A stretch of DNA of 21,605 bases from an uncultured Eubacteriales bacterium (GTDB lineage Bacteria > Bacillota > Clostridia > Oscillospirales > CAG-272), in NCBI GenBank assembly GCA_934378145.1, contig CAKXXW010000027.1, forward strand, positions 1 to 21,605. The letters run 5' to 3'. The notes beneath the pieces were generated by a model. The model did not search any database. It saw nothing but the letters and a program-made list of their open reading frames with translations, and was not told where the DNA came from. Both the position numbers and the translations under genes were made by a program. Positions 13,487 through 21,540 of the stretch are shown here, one piece after another. How positions within the stretch are numbered: position 1 is the stretch's first letter; every line of letters begins with the position of its first letter.

Positions 13487-13588
13487 GTAGGGGCGTCCCA
13501 TCCGGCGCCCGCCCGGCCTACAATTAAATGAAGCGTTTGCTCCGCAAATATGAAGCGGCAACTGCGTTGCGTCTGAAATGAGGTGTCA
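13487..13588. repeat. Cluster of small REP-like palindromes
   Basis: It contains a GTAGGGGCG...CGGCCTAC palindrome (13487-13521), TTTGC/GCAAA and GCAAC/GTTGC hairpins, and the half palindrome ATGAGGTGTCA at 13578-13588. No gene is supported. The cluster lies in the middle of a convergent intergenic region between two opposing repeat units. Confidence 0.55.
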
Positions 13589-13628
13589 GTGCCCTTTTAC
13601 AGGTGTTCACCATCGAAAATTTAATGGC

Positions 13629-13667
13629 GCTTTTTCTTTTGCCTATAAAAGGCACAAAAGAAAAAGC
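13629..13667. repeat. A/T-tract hairpin
   Basis: GCTTTTTCTTTTG and its complement make a 13-bp stem, extended by GCC/GGC. Read on the minus strand it lies at the far end of the R3 tail. It may act as a terminator for read-through from either side. Confidence 0.6.
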
Positions 13668-13669
13668 TA

Positions 13670-13881
13670 AGCAAAAAGAAAATGCCGTTGAAAGTATTTC
13701 GCCCTCTGCGGAGGGCGACGAGGAATGCGGGGCGCCGCCCCACACCCTGCAAGCCTTTGAAAAGGCTTGACCCAAACTTGATAAACGCTTCGGGTGAAGA
13801 CTTCTCGTTCTGTGAGCGTTCGGTTTAACGGTGCGTGCGCCCTGTCGGTGAATTTTGTCTTTAGGTTAAACGGTCTAAACC
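13670..13881 (-). repeat. Hairpin-rich tail of repeat unit R3
   Basis: It is the counterpart of 132-343 on the opposite strand. Hairpins are at 13700-13717 (CGCCCTC/GAGGGCG), 13729-13741 (GGGGC/GCCCC) and 13750-13769 (CAAGCC/GGCTTG), in the same order and spacing as in R1, whereas the sequence between them varies. Confidence 0.7.
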
Positions 13882-14024
13882 CTTGTCTCGGGACAGAATT
13901 TTCCCCCGCGGGGGAAAATTCCGGTGGGTTTTGCCCGAGGACGAGGAGGGGATGCTTGCATACCCTTGAGTCCTCGGCAAAAATCCACCATAGTTTTGCC
14001 GTAGGCAAAATGCCGCGAGACAAG
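13882..14024 (-). repeat. Cloverleaf-like structured repeat, copy R3
   Basis: On the minus strand it runs from CTTGTCTCG (14024-14016) to CGAGACAAG (13890-13882), a perfect 9-bp closing stem. Hairpin 1 keeps its TTTTGCC/GGCAAAA stem but has loop TAC. Arm 2 pairs 13989-13970 with 13942-13923. Hairpin 3 is a perfect 12-bp stem, GAATTTTCCCCC with its complement, differing from the GAATTTCAGCGC stem of R1 and R4 by matched changes on both sides. Confidence 0.85.
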
Positions 14025-14096
14025 TCATTACTGCCATATCATTTAACCGTGAAATAAGGCATTACTCCTATAATCCGCAAACAAGTTCTTTGGGGG

Positions 14097-14130
14097 TGTG
14101 GGGGACTTTCTCGAAAGAAAGTCCCCCACA
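14097..14130 (-). terminator. Terminator hairpin T3
   Basis: A perfect 15-bp stem (TGTGGGGGACTTTCT and complement) with a CGAA-type loop, 19 bp past the stop at 14150. On the minus strand a CCCCCAAAGAACTTG box follows and then a spacer with TATAGGAGTA before cloverleaf R3. Confidence 0.75.
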
Positions 14131-14149
14131 TTCTTCGTATTCCCGCGCC

Positions 14150-15217
14150 TTATTCGCTTACCTCTTCAAAACCCTTTGCGGGGTCGTCCGAGCGCCGGAA
14201 GAGTTTTATTATGCTTCCGTCTTCCTTCTCGGGCGTGCGATACTCGTGCGATATGTAATATCTCCCGTCGCCGAAGGCGTAAAGCCCCGTCTGTCCCTTC
14301 GGGAAGTTACAGCCGTAAAGCCCTGTCTTTTCGTCGAAGGCACCCTCCTTTTTCAGCGTCAGGTGCAAGCCCTTCCTGCCGTAGGCGATGTAGTCCTCGT
14401 AGGGCTTGGCGCCGCCGTCAATGACGAACATCGGGTAATTCGGGTAACATTCCTTCTTTCCCGTGTAGACCGAGGCGAGCCAATCGCCCGTGAAGGCGTC
14501 ATACTCAAGATTCTGTATCCCCCAATTCGTGTTTCCCGTGAAGAGGAAATACACCCTGTCGGAGTCAACGCCCGAATGGTGAGGTTTAAGCTGCGTCAGG
14601 GGCTGCGCGTATTTGTCGAATTCGCGCCAATCGTACTGCATTATGACATTGCAGTCATTGTCGTCGCGGTCGGTGTCGCCGTAGATGCCGCAGGCGACCA
14701 TGAGCATCGTCGGGCTGTCTTTCGCCTCGCCGAAGACGCGTCCGATGCCCGTGCCGTCGATGCCGCTGCAGGCAAATTCGTGCTGCTTTCCGTCCGGCAG
14801 GGACGCCGAATACATACGCACGACCTCGGGCAGGTAGACCGCCTTCATGATCCCGTCGGTCTCGGCATTCATATCGGGGCGGGTGATCCTGTCAACATCG
14901 AAGATAGCTATATAGAAGGAATCCTCCTCGGCGATCTCGTTGCCGATGCGCTTCATGATGCCCTTGCCGATAGAGTCGTGCTTAAGTTCGAGCGAGGCGT
15001 AGAGCCTTCCGTCCTCGTCGTTGAAGTCTATGCAGCCGAGGTGTCCCATAAGCCCGCCGACCCAGCCGACGACGCTGCCGTCGAGCCTTGCCTTTACGAG
15101 TACGGTCGTGAAGGCATAGTATATGTATTCGTGCTTTGTGTCAAGGGCTATACCCTGAATGTGACCGGTCTTCCGGAGTCCCGCGTCGATCTTGCACGGG
15201 ATGAGAGTTTCATTCAT
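14150..15217 (-). CDS. Beta-propeller-like protein of unknown function
   Basis: The 355-aa product has no signal peptide or membrane segment. Its N-terminal part has HIQGIALDTKHEYIYYAF and HLGCIDFNDEDGRLYASL, the 'position-in-propeller' pattern of repeated strands seen in SMP-30/NHL-like propellers. Later segments such as GIGRVFG..SPTMLMVACGIYGD, DRVYFLFTGNTNWGIQNLEYD and GQTGLYAFGDGRYYISHEY continue it. I do not recognise a named family or catalytic residues; a sugar- or glycan-related role is possible but unproven. The start at 15217 has GGAAG 7 nt upstream. It is divergent from the FAD oxidoreductase, with the two -35 boxes only 4 bp apart, and ends at hairpin T3. Confidence 0.7.
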   Translation of the reverse strand: MNETLIPCKIDAGLRKTGHIQGIALDTKHEYIYYAFTTVLVKARLDGSVVGWVGGLMGHLGCIDFNDEDGRLYASLELKHDSIGKGIMKRIGNEIAEEDSFYIAIFDVDRITRPDMNAETDGIMKAVYLPEVVRMYSASLPDGKQHEFACSGIDGTGIGRVFGEAKDSPTMLMVACGIYGDTDRDDNDCNVIMQYDWREFDKYAQPLTQLKPHHSGVDSDRVYFLFTGNTNWGIQNLEYDAFTGDWLASVYTGKKECYPNYPMFVIDGGAKPYEDYIAYGRKGLHLTLKKEGAFDEKTGLYGCNFPKGQTGLYAFGDGRYYISHEYRTPEKEDGSIIKLFRRSDDPAKGFEEVSE

Positions 15218-15255
15218 ACCATTACTTCCTTTTTTTATATATTGGATTTGCCGAC

Positions 15256-15284
15256 ATTATACCACAGACCCGGATCTTTTTCAA
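15256..15284 (-). promoter_or_regulatory. Promoter of the propeller-like gene
   Basis: On the minus strand TTGAAA (15284-15279), a 17-bp spacer and TATAAT (15261-15256), 39 bp before the start codon. Confidence 0.8.
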
Positions 15285-15288
15285 TCGT

Positions 15289-15317
15289 TTGACAAACAAA
15301 AAAGAAGGTGATATAAT
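15289..15317 (+). promoter_or_regulatory. Promoter of the FAD oxidoreductase gene
   Basis: TTGACA (15289-15294), a 17-bp spacer ending in GGTGA, and TATAAT (15312-15317). It is back-to-back with the minus-strand promoter at 15256-15284; a regulator bound between them would touch both. Confidence 0.85.
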
Positions 15318-15341
15318 AATAAAAAAGGGAAGGTGCAGCTT

Positions 15342-16658
15342 TTGAACACTCTGGAATACAATAGGAATATACCGGTCGTATCGGAGTACGATACGGTCGT
15401 GATAGGCTCGGGTCCCGCGGGGATCTGCGCCGCCGTCGCCTCGGCACGGGGAGGGGCAAGGACCCTGCTCGTTGAGAGGCTCGGCGCGATAGGCGGGAAC
15501 CTCACGCTCGGCGAGATCTGCCCGATCCTCGGCTCGGTCTCGAAGGGGACTATGGCAGATGAGGTGAAGGCTCTGCTCGCGGAGGGGCACGACGCCCCCG
15601 AGCATATAACTCACAACGGGGTCGAGTTCGGGATCGACGCGACCGAGGCAAAGGAGAAGCTCACGGCTTTCGTGGCTTCGGCGGGAGTAACTTTCCTGCC
15701 CCTGACCGCTTTCATTGATACAATGAAGGAAGGCGACCGCGTGACGGGAGTCATCCTCTCGGCGCAGTCGGGACTTTTCGCCGTCGTATCGAAGGTCGTC
15801 ATCGACGCAACGGGCGACGGAGCTGTCGCCGCCGCGGCGGGAGCCGAATATTCGGTAGGACGCGACGACGGGAGCGTTCAGCCCTGCTCGCTCGAATTCA
15901 CTCTTGACGGGGTTGACGAGAGTATCGCCATCACCGCGTGGGGAGGGAGCGATCCCGTGAAGATCCCCGGGACCGACAAGGAATACCGCGTTCTCTGCCG
16001 CGAGAAGTGCGAGGAAGGCGAGCTTCCCGCCAATGTGACGATAGTGAGACTCCACAGAACGCTCCATGCGGGCGAGAGAACGGTCAACGCGACCCAGCAC
16101 AACGGACTTGACCCGCTCGACCCCTTCTCGGTCGGAAGAGCCGAGGTCGACCTCCGCGGGCAGATAGGGAAGTGTGTTGAATTCCTCAGAAAGTATATCC
16201 CGGGGTATGAGAACTGCCGCCTCAAAAGCTCGGCGAGCTACCCGGGCGTCCGGGAATCGCGGCGTATCACCGGCGACGACACCGTCTGCGATGCCGATGT
16301 GGAGGAAGGGAGAAAGAGACCCGATGCGGTGGTGCACGATGCGTGGTTCCTCATAGACATACATAACCCGAAGGGCGGAGGGCAGGCCGAGGGGCACGCC
16401 CACGACGCGAAGCCCTACGATATACCTTACGGGAGCCTGCTCGTTCGGGGGCTTGAGGGCATCCTCACCTGCGGCAGGTGCATCTCGGGAACTCACCGCG
16501 CGCACGCCTCGTACAGGGTCATGACGGTCTGTATGGCGACGGGTGAGGCTGCCGGCACCGCCGCGGCGCTTGCCGTGAAGGCGGGAATTACGCCGAGACA
16601 GCTCGGCGCGGAGCCTGTAATATCGTCACTTGTCACAAAAGGAGTGTGCCTGAAATAG
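15342..16658 (+). CDS. FAD-dependent oxidoreductase (FAD_oxidored family)
   Basis: The 438-aa product opens with a Rossmann FAD-binding motif, GSGPAG at 22-27 with E45 at the end of the second strand, and a GGN segment. It ends with GILTCGRCISGTHRAHASYRVMTVCMATGEAAGTAAALAV, the C-terminal FAD contact typical of the FAD_oxidored family. Members of this family are often found in carbohydrate loci of gut bacteria but few have known substrates. The start is chosen as TTG at 15342 because GGGAAGG ends 8 nt before it; a GTG at 15333 overlaps that site. No terminator is seen before the next promoter. Its partner may be the divergent propeller-like protein. Confidence 0.85.
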   Translation: MNTLEYNRNIPVVSEYDTVVIGSGPAGICAAVASARGGARTLLVERLGAIGGNLTLGEICPILGSVSKGTMADEVKALLAEGHDAPEHITHNGVEFGIDATEAKEKLTAFVASAGVTFLPLTAFIDTMKEGDRVTGVILSAQSGLFAVVSKVVIDATGDGAVAAAAGAEYSVGRDDGSVQPCSLEFTLDGVDESIAITAWGGSDPVKIPGTDKEYRVLCREKCEEGELPANVTIVRLHRTLHAGERTVNATQHNGLDPLDPFSVGRAEVDLRGQIGKCVEFLRKYIPGYENCRLKSSASYPGVRESRRITGDDTVCDADVEEGRKRPDAVVHDAWFLIDIHNPKGGGQAEGHAHDAKPYDIPYGSLLVRGLEGILTCGRCISGTHRAHASYRVMTVCMATGEAAGTAAALAVKAGITPRQLGAEPVISSLVTKGVCLK

Positions 16659-16687
16659 TAACAATCAACGAAAGCGACCAAACCCCA

Positions 16688-16716
16688 TTGACAAGAGGAA
16701 GCGGATGTATTATAAT
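16688..16716 (+). promoter_or_regulatory. Promoter of the solute-binding protein gene
   Basis: TTGACA (16688-16693), a 17-bp spacer and TATAAT (16711-16716), 36 bp before the start codon. This is the closest match to consensus here together with the tRNA promoter, in line with high expression of binding proteins. Confidence 0.85.
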
Positions 16717-16752
16717 TGTCATACCCAAAATTTTATTCAAGAGGAGTAATTC

Positions 16753-18324
16753 ATGAAAAAGAATGCTTTAAGAATCCTCGTCTTCGTTCTCGCAGTCCTT
16801 ATGGTACTGCCCTTTATCGCGTCCTGCACACAGAACGGCGATAAAGGCAACGGAACGACAACGGCGGACAACAACAACACGAAGGATCCGAACGGCAGCG
16901 TTACCGACGATCCGAACATCCCGAAGGATGTCGACGAGAACGGCTATAAGCTCGACGGACTCGACAAGTACAACCTCAACTACAATGACGATACGGTAAA
17001 CATCCTCAACTGGAAGGCTGAGCATACCGAGTTCTTTGTTGAGCAGGGCAACTCGGGCGACAAGGTCGCGGACGCCATTTTCGACCGTAACGAAATGGTC
17101 TCGCAGAGACTCGGCGTTTCCCTCAACTTTGAAGAGATCGCCGGTAACAACAGCAACATAAAAAAATTCGTTGAGCAGGCCGAATCCGCAAAGGCCACCG
17201 GCGATTACGACATTATAGCTACATACAGCCGTACCGCCGCTACCTGCAGCACCAAGGGACTTCTGAAGGACCTCAACTCGATCGAAACGAGCTACATTGA
17301 CTATACTATGCCGTGGTATCCGCAGAACCTTATAGATACCATGACCATCGGCGACGCCCTCTACTTCATCTCGGGCGATATGTCGACGAATACCATCTAC
17401 ATGATGTACACCATCTATGCGAACAAGACTCTCATGGCGACAAGTGACGCTATCAGCGGAGAGAATCTCTACTCGCTCGTCAAGAACAACGAGTGGACGA
17501 TAGATAAGCTCACATGGTTCTGCGAACAGTTCGGCACCGGCAACGGCGGCAAGTTCAACAGCACCGATGTCGAGAACGGAGAATACGCATTCAGCGGTAT
17601 ATACTACGGACTCGATGCCTTCTATGTAGGCTCGAACCTTGCGACCCTCGTCCCCGATGACGATAATATGATAGTCCTTTCGAAGGACTTCACCAGCTCG
17701 AAGGCGAACACCCTTGCCGAGAAGATCACGGCTATCGTCACCAACCCGAACTGCTTCGTTTACTCGAGCGACAGTACCCCGAAGTATTACTATGCGTTCC
17801 AGCAGGGCAGAGTTCTCTTCCATCAGGACAGAGCGCGCTTTGCCGAGAGATACCTCATCACCGAGAACTTCGCCGATGAGTACACTGTACTTCCCACTCC
17901 CCTTTACGACGCAGCGCAGGGAAAGAAGACCGGTTACATAACCACCATGGCGAACCCCTTCACCCTCTACGGCATCACCATGAACTGCGACTCGGCTTCC
18001 GAGATGACCGCGGTCCTTGAGTGCTGGGCAAGCGAAGGCTACAGAAAGACCACTCCCGCTCTCTTCGAGTCGACCTTCAAGGGCAGATATGTTGCCAACG
18101 ATAACGACCGCGAGATGTGGAATATAATCAGAGAGGGCGTTAAGTTCGACCTCGGAAGAATTTATCACAAGGATGTTCTCGGCGGCTACCCGACCGAAAT
18201 ATTCAGCAACGCGATCTGCAAGCAGGACAAATGGGCTATCACCAGTCGCAACGAGGCTGACCTTCTCCAGAAAAACATCGAGAAGCTCGTAAAGACCTAC
18301 AAGGATATTCAGGCCAAATCGTAA
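16753..18324 (+). CDS. ABC transporter solute-binding lipoprotein, family 1-like
   Basis: The 523-aa lipoprotein has a signal peptide with lipobox FIASC (C25) and a Thr/Asn/Gly/Asp-rich linker (~26-60). The mature part matches the two-lobed extracellular binding protein pattern for sugars: DTVNILNWKAEHTEFF near the first strand, RNEMVSQRLGVSLNFEEI, a YDIIATYSRTAATCSTKGLLKDLNSI segment, and a late WAITSRNEADLLQKNIEKLVKTY helix. It would capture a carbohydrate or peptide at the cell surface for an ABC importer. No permease or ATPase gene is in this window. AGAGGAG lies 5 nt upstream of the ATG. The next gene is 103 bp downstream on the same strand behind a stable hairpin. Confidence 0.85.
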   Translation: MKKNALRILVFVLAVLMVLPFIASCTQNGDKGNGTTTADNNNTKDPNGSVTDDPNIPKDVDENGYKLDGLDKYNLNYNDDTVNILNWKAEHTEFFVEQGNSGDKVADAIFDRNEMVSQRLGVSLNFEEIAGNNSNIKKFVEQAESAKATGDYDIIATYSRTAATCSTKGLLKDLNSIETSYIDYTMPWYPQNLIDTMTIGDALYFISGDMSTNTIYMMYTIYANKTLMATSDAISGENLYSLVKNNEWTIDKLTWFCEQFGTGNGGKFNSTDVENGEYAFSGIYYGLDAFYVGSNLATLVPDDDNMIVLSKDFTSSKANTLAEKITAIVTNPNCFVYSSDSTPKYYYAFQQGRVLFHQDRARFAERYLITENFADEYTVLPTPLYDAAQGKKTGYITTMANPFTLYGITMNCDSASEMTAVLECWASEGYRKTTPALFESTFKGRYVANDNDREMWNIIREGVKFDLGRIYHKDVLGGYPTEIFSNAICKQDKWAITSRNEADLLQKNIEKLVKTYKDIQAKS

Positions 18325-18349
18325 TCACAGCCCTTAAATGGGCATAAAA

Positions 18350-18387
18350 GCAAGTGTGGCGTTCCCCCCGCGAACAGCCACACTTGC
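18350..18387 (+). terminator. Intercistronic hairpin without a U-run
   Basis: GCAAGTGTGGC and GCCACACTTGC form an 11-bp stem, extended by GTTC/GAAC. It lies 25 bp past the binding-protein stop and ends 40 bp before the next start. With no T-run after it, it is more likely a transcript-stabilising or partial-attenuation stem than a full terminator. Confidence 0.6.
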
Positions 18388-18427
18388 CGTCTATATGATG
18401 AAAAATACCGAAAGGAAGGCATTTTCA

Positions 18428-21250
18428 ATGAAAAAGATCGTATCAGCGATACTTCTCGCGGCAATGGTGCTGGCGATGATCCCCGCGGCGTTTATCGGAG
18501 TATTCGCCGCAGAGCGCACCGAGCTTGACCTTAAGTGGAATGACGGTTATATCGGTTGCCACACGAACGCCAAAAAGAATATGGAAGTCCCGGGCGGCGG
18601 AGGCGGAGGTTGGCAGTACACCGATGTCTTTACCGTGCCGAAGGCGGGAACGAAGATAGTTTTCGACCTTGAGAAGTCATCTTACCCGACGAACGCGGTC
18701 TATGTCTTTTCGTCGTGGAAGAAGGACGGCGACAAGTGGGTCATCGACCTTGACGGCGCGAATGTCGCCGGAATGGCGTCGTATGAATTCATCGGTCAGA
18801 AGAACGGACATTACGAGTTCGTCACCGACCGCGACAATCAGAACATAAGGCTCTGCACGAAGAAGGGGACCTTCAAGGTCTATGCCGAGGAGACGACCGA
18901 CAAGAGTACGCTTCAGCAGCTCAAAGATCTGGAATTCACTGCGACCTTCGCCGAGAACGGAAAGGTCGAGGGGATAAAGTGGTTCTGCGGCTACGCCAGC
19001 TCGGCGACGAACACGAACGGCTCGGCGAAGGAGGCAAAGTATTTTTCCGCCGATTACGCCGTATCGAACCTCATCCGTGTTCCGAAGGCAGGAACGAAGA
19101 TAACCTACACGATAAGCAGCAACCCGAACGCGAACTACAATGCATTCACGGTATATAAGCTCGACGGAAGCCACTATACCTACGATTTCGGCTATGCCGC
19201 AACCGACAGTCTCGTCCGCTCGGGCAATACCTTCACCTACATCACGGCAAACGATAACGAGGTGATAAGGCTCTCGTGCAAGCCTGCCGTCGGCTATACC
19301 ACGGTCTTCCTTGACACGGCACCCGTAGAGGTGAAGTGGGAGGCTACGACAGAGAAGCCGACCGCAGGGACGAAGCAGGAGACGGTCTGGCCCGATCCCG
19401 ACCTTCTGAGCCTTGTCACGGGCGCCTCGCTCATCGGCGAGAAGCTCGACCTCAAGTGGGAGACGGGTTATGTCGGCTCGCAGTATCAGGACAATAAGTC
19501 GAAGAGACTCACCTTCGTCTCGCAGGGCTCGAGTGCCGTGTATTACACCTCGGCGGTCTTCACCGTGCCGAAAGCCGGAACGACTATCTACTTCTTCGAC
19601 CAGAATTTCACCGATCACGACGGCGGAAAGTATTCCTCGACGAGCGCGCTGACCGTTTCTCATTGGAAGCAGATACACGGCGCATGGGAATTTGACAGCT
19701 CGAAGGAGTACCTGACGGGCTGCGAGGTCTATCAGCTCGACCTTACCGAAAAATACCGCGCGTATGCCTACACGACTACCGAGAAGAACGAGAAGATCAG
19801 ACTCTGCCTCCGCTATGCCCCGATGTACTCGGGCGAGGATGCGAAGATCCCGCCGGTCTACCTTGTGACACCCTCCGACCTCTCGGTAAAGGGTAACGAC
19901 AATGCCGGACTCACCGCGGGGAGCTACACCGACGCCTCGGGCGCGAAGGTCGAATTTTCGTATTATCTGCCTTACGGAAGCGGCAAGGCAGAGAAGCAGT
20001 ACGCCCTTGTTTTCGACACCTCCGCCGACTCTGCGGTGGCGAAGGAGCTTGCCTCCCGCCGTGTGAAGAACGCGATAGTCATCGCGTATCCGTCGGAGGA
20101 TATGGCGCTCGCCGGCAGACTGCTTGACAATGCCGTGAAGGTCCTTCCCGTGAAGGTAAGGGATCTGCTCTTCGTCGGCGGAGACGCGATTGCGTCCCAT
20201 GCGGCGAAGTTTGAGAATATCAGACTCTGCAAGGCTCTTCTCTACACGGGAAGCGGAAAAGCTCCCGCGACGAGCTATGCAAAGGTCAAGGCTCTCGGCG
20301 ACTTTGAGAACACCGCGAAGGCTGCCGAATGGGTCATCGACAATTACAGCAATTATTACAGCCTTCTCGAGGGGCTGAAGCTCTACGCTATCGGCGACAG
20401 CTACTTCGGCGGCTCGGGACTCGGTCAGCACCAGACATGGGTGAACCTCCTCGGCTACAAGTACGGAATGAACTTCCATAACTACGGCATCGGAGGCAAC
20501 CAGGTCGCGCTCATCACGAAGAATCCCGATTCAAACTCGCCCTCGATGTGCGTGAGATACACCGAGCTTCCGACCGACGGTGATATTTACATCATCGAAG
20601 GCGGCAGGAACGACCGCCACCACAGCGTTCCCTTCGGCGATCCCGACAGCACCGACATCACGACATACAGCGGCGCGCTGAACAAGATAATCAGCTACAT
20701 CACGGAGAAGAATCCGAACGCCTTCATCGTCCTTGTGACCCCTTGGAGCCACAAGAGCGAGGGCAAGGGCAACTACATCGGCACGAACGACGACTACGCC
20801 GACGCGATGAAGAAGGTCGCGGAGAAATACAAGACCGACCGCATAGTCTGTCTCTACGCCGCCGACACCGAATGGACGGGGATAAATATGAGCGACGCCT
20901 CGTGCCGTGCGAATTATTGCCTCACCTCGAGCGATGTGAGCCACCTGAACGCGAACGGAATGTATATGGTCGAGCCGAAATTCGAGCAGTTCATCGCCGA
21001 AAAGTACGCGAAGTACAAGGGCGTCGACATTGTTGACGAGGCGAAGGATGCCGAGAAGTTCCTGAAAGCAGCCGAGCCGGAGAACCCGGGATCGGATGAG
21101 ACGCCCGCCGAAACGACGACCGGAACTCCGGGAACGCAGGGCGGCGAAAGCTCGTCGTGCAGCTGCGCCTCGGGTATGCTCACGGCACTTGCCGTCGCCG
21201 TCTGCGCGCTGGTCAGCCTCTCTGTCGCCGTCATCAGGAAGGTCAGATAA
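18428..21250 (+). CDS. Large anchored surface protein with SGNH/GDSL hydrolase domain
   Basis: The 940-aa product has a signal peptide (cleavage near VFA-A, ~28). Three tandem beta-rich modules follow at about 30-155, 160-320 and 345-495, sharing DLKW..GY...FTVPKAGT(K/T)I and a closing N(E/Q)(K/V/N)IRLC or IRLSC strand. Residues ~505-645 resemble an alpha/beta-hydrolase with no G-x-S-x-G elbow (FVGGDAIA instead). The SGNH hydrolase domain (~650-875) has GDS at 656-658, G687-N691 (GIGGN), N728 in GGRND and D836-H839 (DVSH), so it looks catalytically complete, probably a carbohydrate esterase. A Pro/Thr-rich linker and CSC pair precede a C-terminal membrane helix (~912-934) with a basic end. 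AAGGAAGG lies 8 nt before the ATG at 18428; the longer frame from 18338 is not supported. It may work with the upstream solute-binding protein on surface glycans. Confidence 0.85.
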   Translation: MKKIVSAILLAAMVLAMIPAAFIGVFAAERTELDLKWNDGYIGCHTNAKKNMEVPGGGGGGWQYTDVFTVPKAGTKIVFDLEKSSYPTNAVYVFSSWKKDGDKWVIDLDGANVAGMASYEFIGQKNGHYEFVTDRDNQNIRLCTKKGTFKVYAEETTDKSTLQQLKDLEFTATFAENGKVEGIKWFCGYASSATNTNGSAKEAKYFSADYAVSNLIRVPKAGTKITYTISSNPNANYNAFTVYKLDGSHYTYDFGYAATDSLVRSGNTFTYITANDNEVIRLSCKPAVGYTTVFLDTAPVEVKWEATTEKPTAGTKQETVWPDPDLLSLVTGASLIGEKLDLKWETGYVGSQYQDNKSKRLTFVSQGSSAVYYTSAVFTVPKAGTTIYFFDQNFTDHDGGKYSSTSALTVSHWKQIHGAWEFDSSKEYLTGCEVYQLDLTEKYRAYAYTTTEKNEKIRLCLRYAPMYSGEDAKIPPVYLVTPSDLSVKGNDNAGLTAGSYTDASGAKVEFSYYLPYGSGKAEKQYALVFDTSADSAVAKELASRRVKNAIVIAYPSEDMALAGRLLDNAVKVLPVKVRDLLFVGGDAIASHAAKFENIRLCKALLYTGSGKAPATSYAKVKALGDFENTAKAAEWVIDNYSNYYSLLEGLKLYAIGDSYFGGSGLGQHQTWVNLLGYKYGMNFHNYGIGGNQVALITKNPDSNSPSMCVRYTELPTDGDIYIIEGGRNDRHHSVPFGDPDSTDITTYSGALNKIISYITEKNPNAFIVLVTPWSHKSEGKGNYIGTNDDYADAMKKVAEKYKTDRIVCLYAADTEWTGINMSDASCRANYCLTSSDVSHLNANGMYMVEPKFEQFIAEKYAKYKGVDIVDEAKDAEKFLKAAEPENPGSDETPAETTTGTPGTQGGESSSCSCASGMLTALAVAVCALVSLSVAVIRKVR

Positions 21251-21324
21251 GCCTGCGCACATGGCAGGATGACTGCAAGATAACAGCAGGGGACATCACA
21301 TTAAGATACAGTAAGATAATTTTT

Positions 21325-21357
21325 CGGGGAAACCTTCTTTCGGAGAAGGTTTCCCCG
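21325..21357 (+). terminator. Terminator hairpin T4
   Basis: CGGGGAAACCTTC and its complement make a 13-bp stem with a 7-nt loop, 74 bp past the stop at 21250. Its stem sequence differs from T1-T3, but the downstream box (CTAAGAACTTG) and a TATGGAAGTA spacer recur before cloverleaf R4. Confidence 0.7.
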
Positions 21358-21399
21358 AACCCTTTCTAAGAACTTGAAAAAGGGTTATGGAAGTAGCGC

Positions 21400-21540
21400 C
21401 TTGTCTCGCGGCATTTTGCCTGTGGCAAAACTTTGGTGGATTTTGCCGAGGACTCAAGGGTATGCAAGCATCCCCTCCTCGTCCTCGGGCAAAACCCACC
21501 GGAATTTCAGCGCACGCGCTGAAATTCTGCCCGAGACAAG
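21400..21540 (+). repeat. Cloverleaf-like structured repeat, copy R4
   Basis: This 141-nt copy is closed by a perfect 9-bp stem, CTTGTCTCG with CGAGACAAG. Hairpin 1 is 21414-21430 (loop TGT). Arm 2 pairs 21435-21453 with 21481-21500 and encloses GGGTATGC-AA-GCATCCC (21458-21474). Hairpin 3 is a perfect 12-bp stem at 21502-21527. It is the clearest copy for drawing a consensus fold. Confidence 0.85.

Noticed and set aside
13882..14024. Cloverleaf copies as classic MITEs with target-site duplications
   Set aside because: The terminal inverted repeat is present, but no direct duplication flanks R2, R3 or R4, and conserved sequence continues outside on both sides. A mobile origin is not excluded.
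16768..18168. 466-residue minus-strand frame opposite the solute-binding gene
   Set aside because: No start signal and no family pattern; the plus-strand lipoprotein has a promoter, ribosome binding site and lipobox.
18677..20479. 600-residue minus-strand frame opposite the SGNH gene
   Set aside because: It is a shadow produced by codon bias; the plus strand has signal peptide and catalytic motifs.
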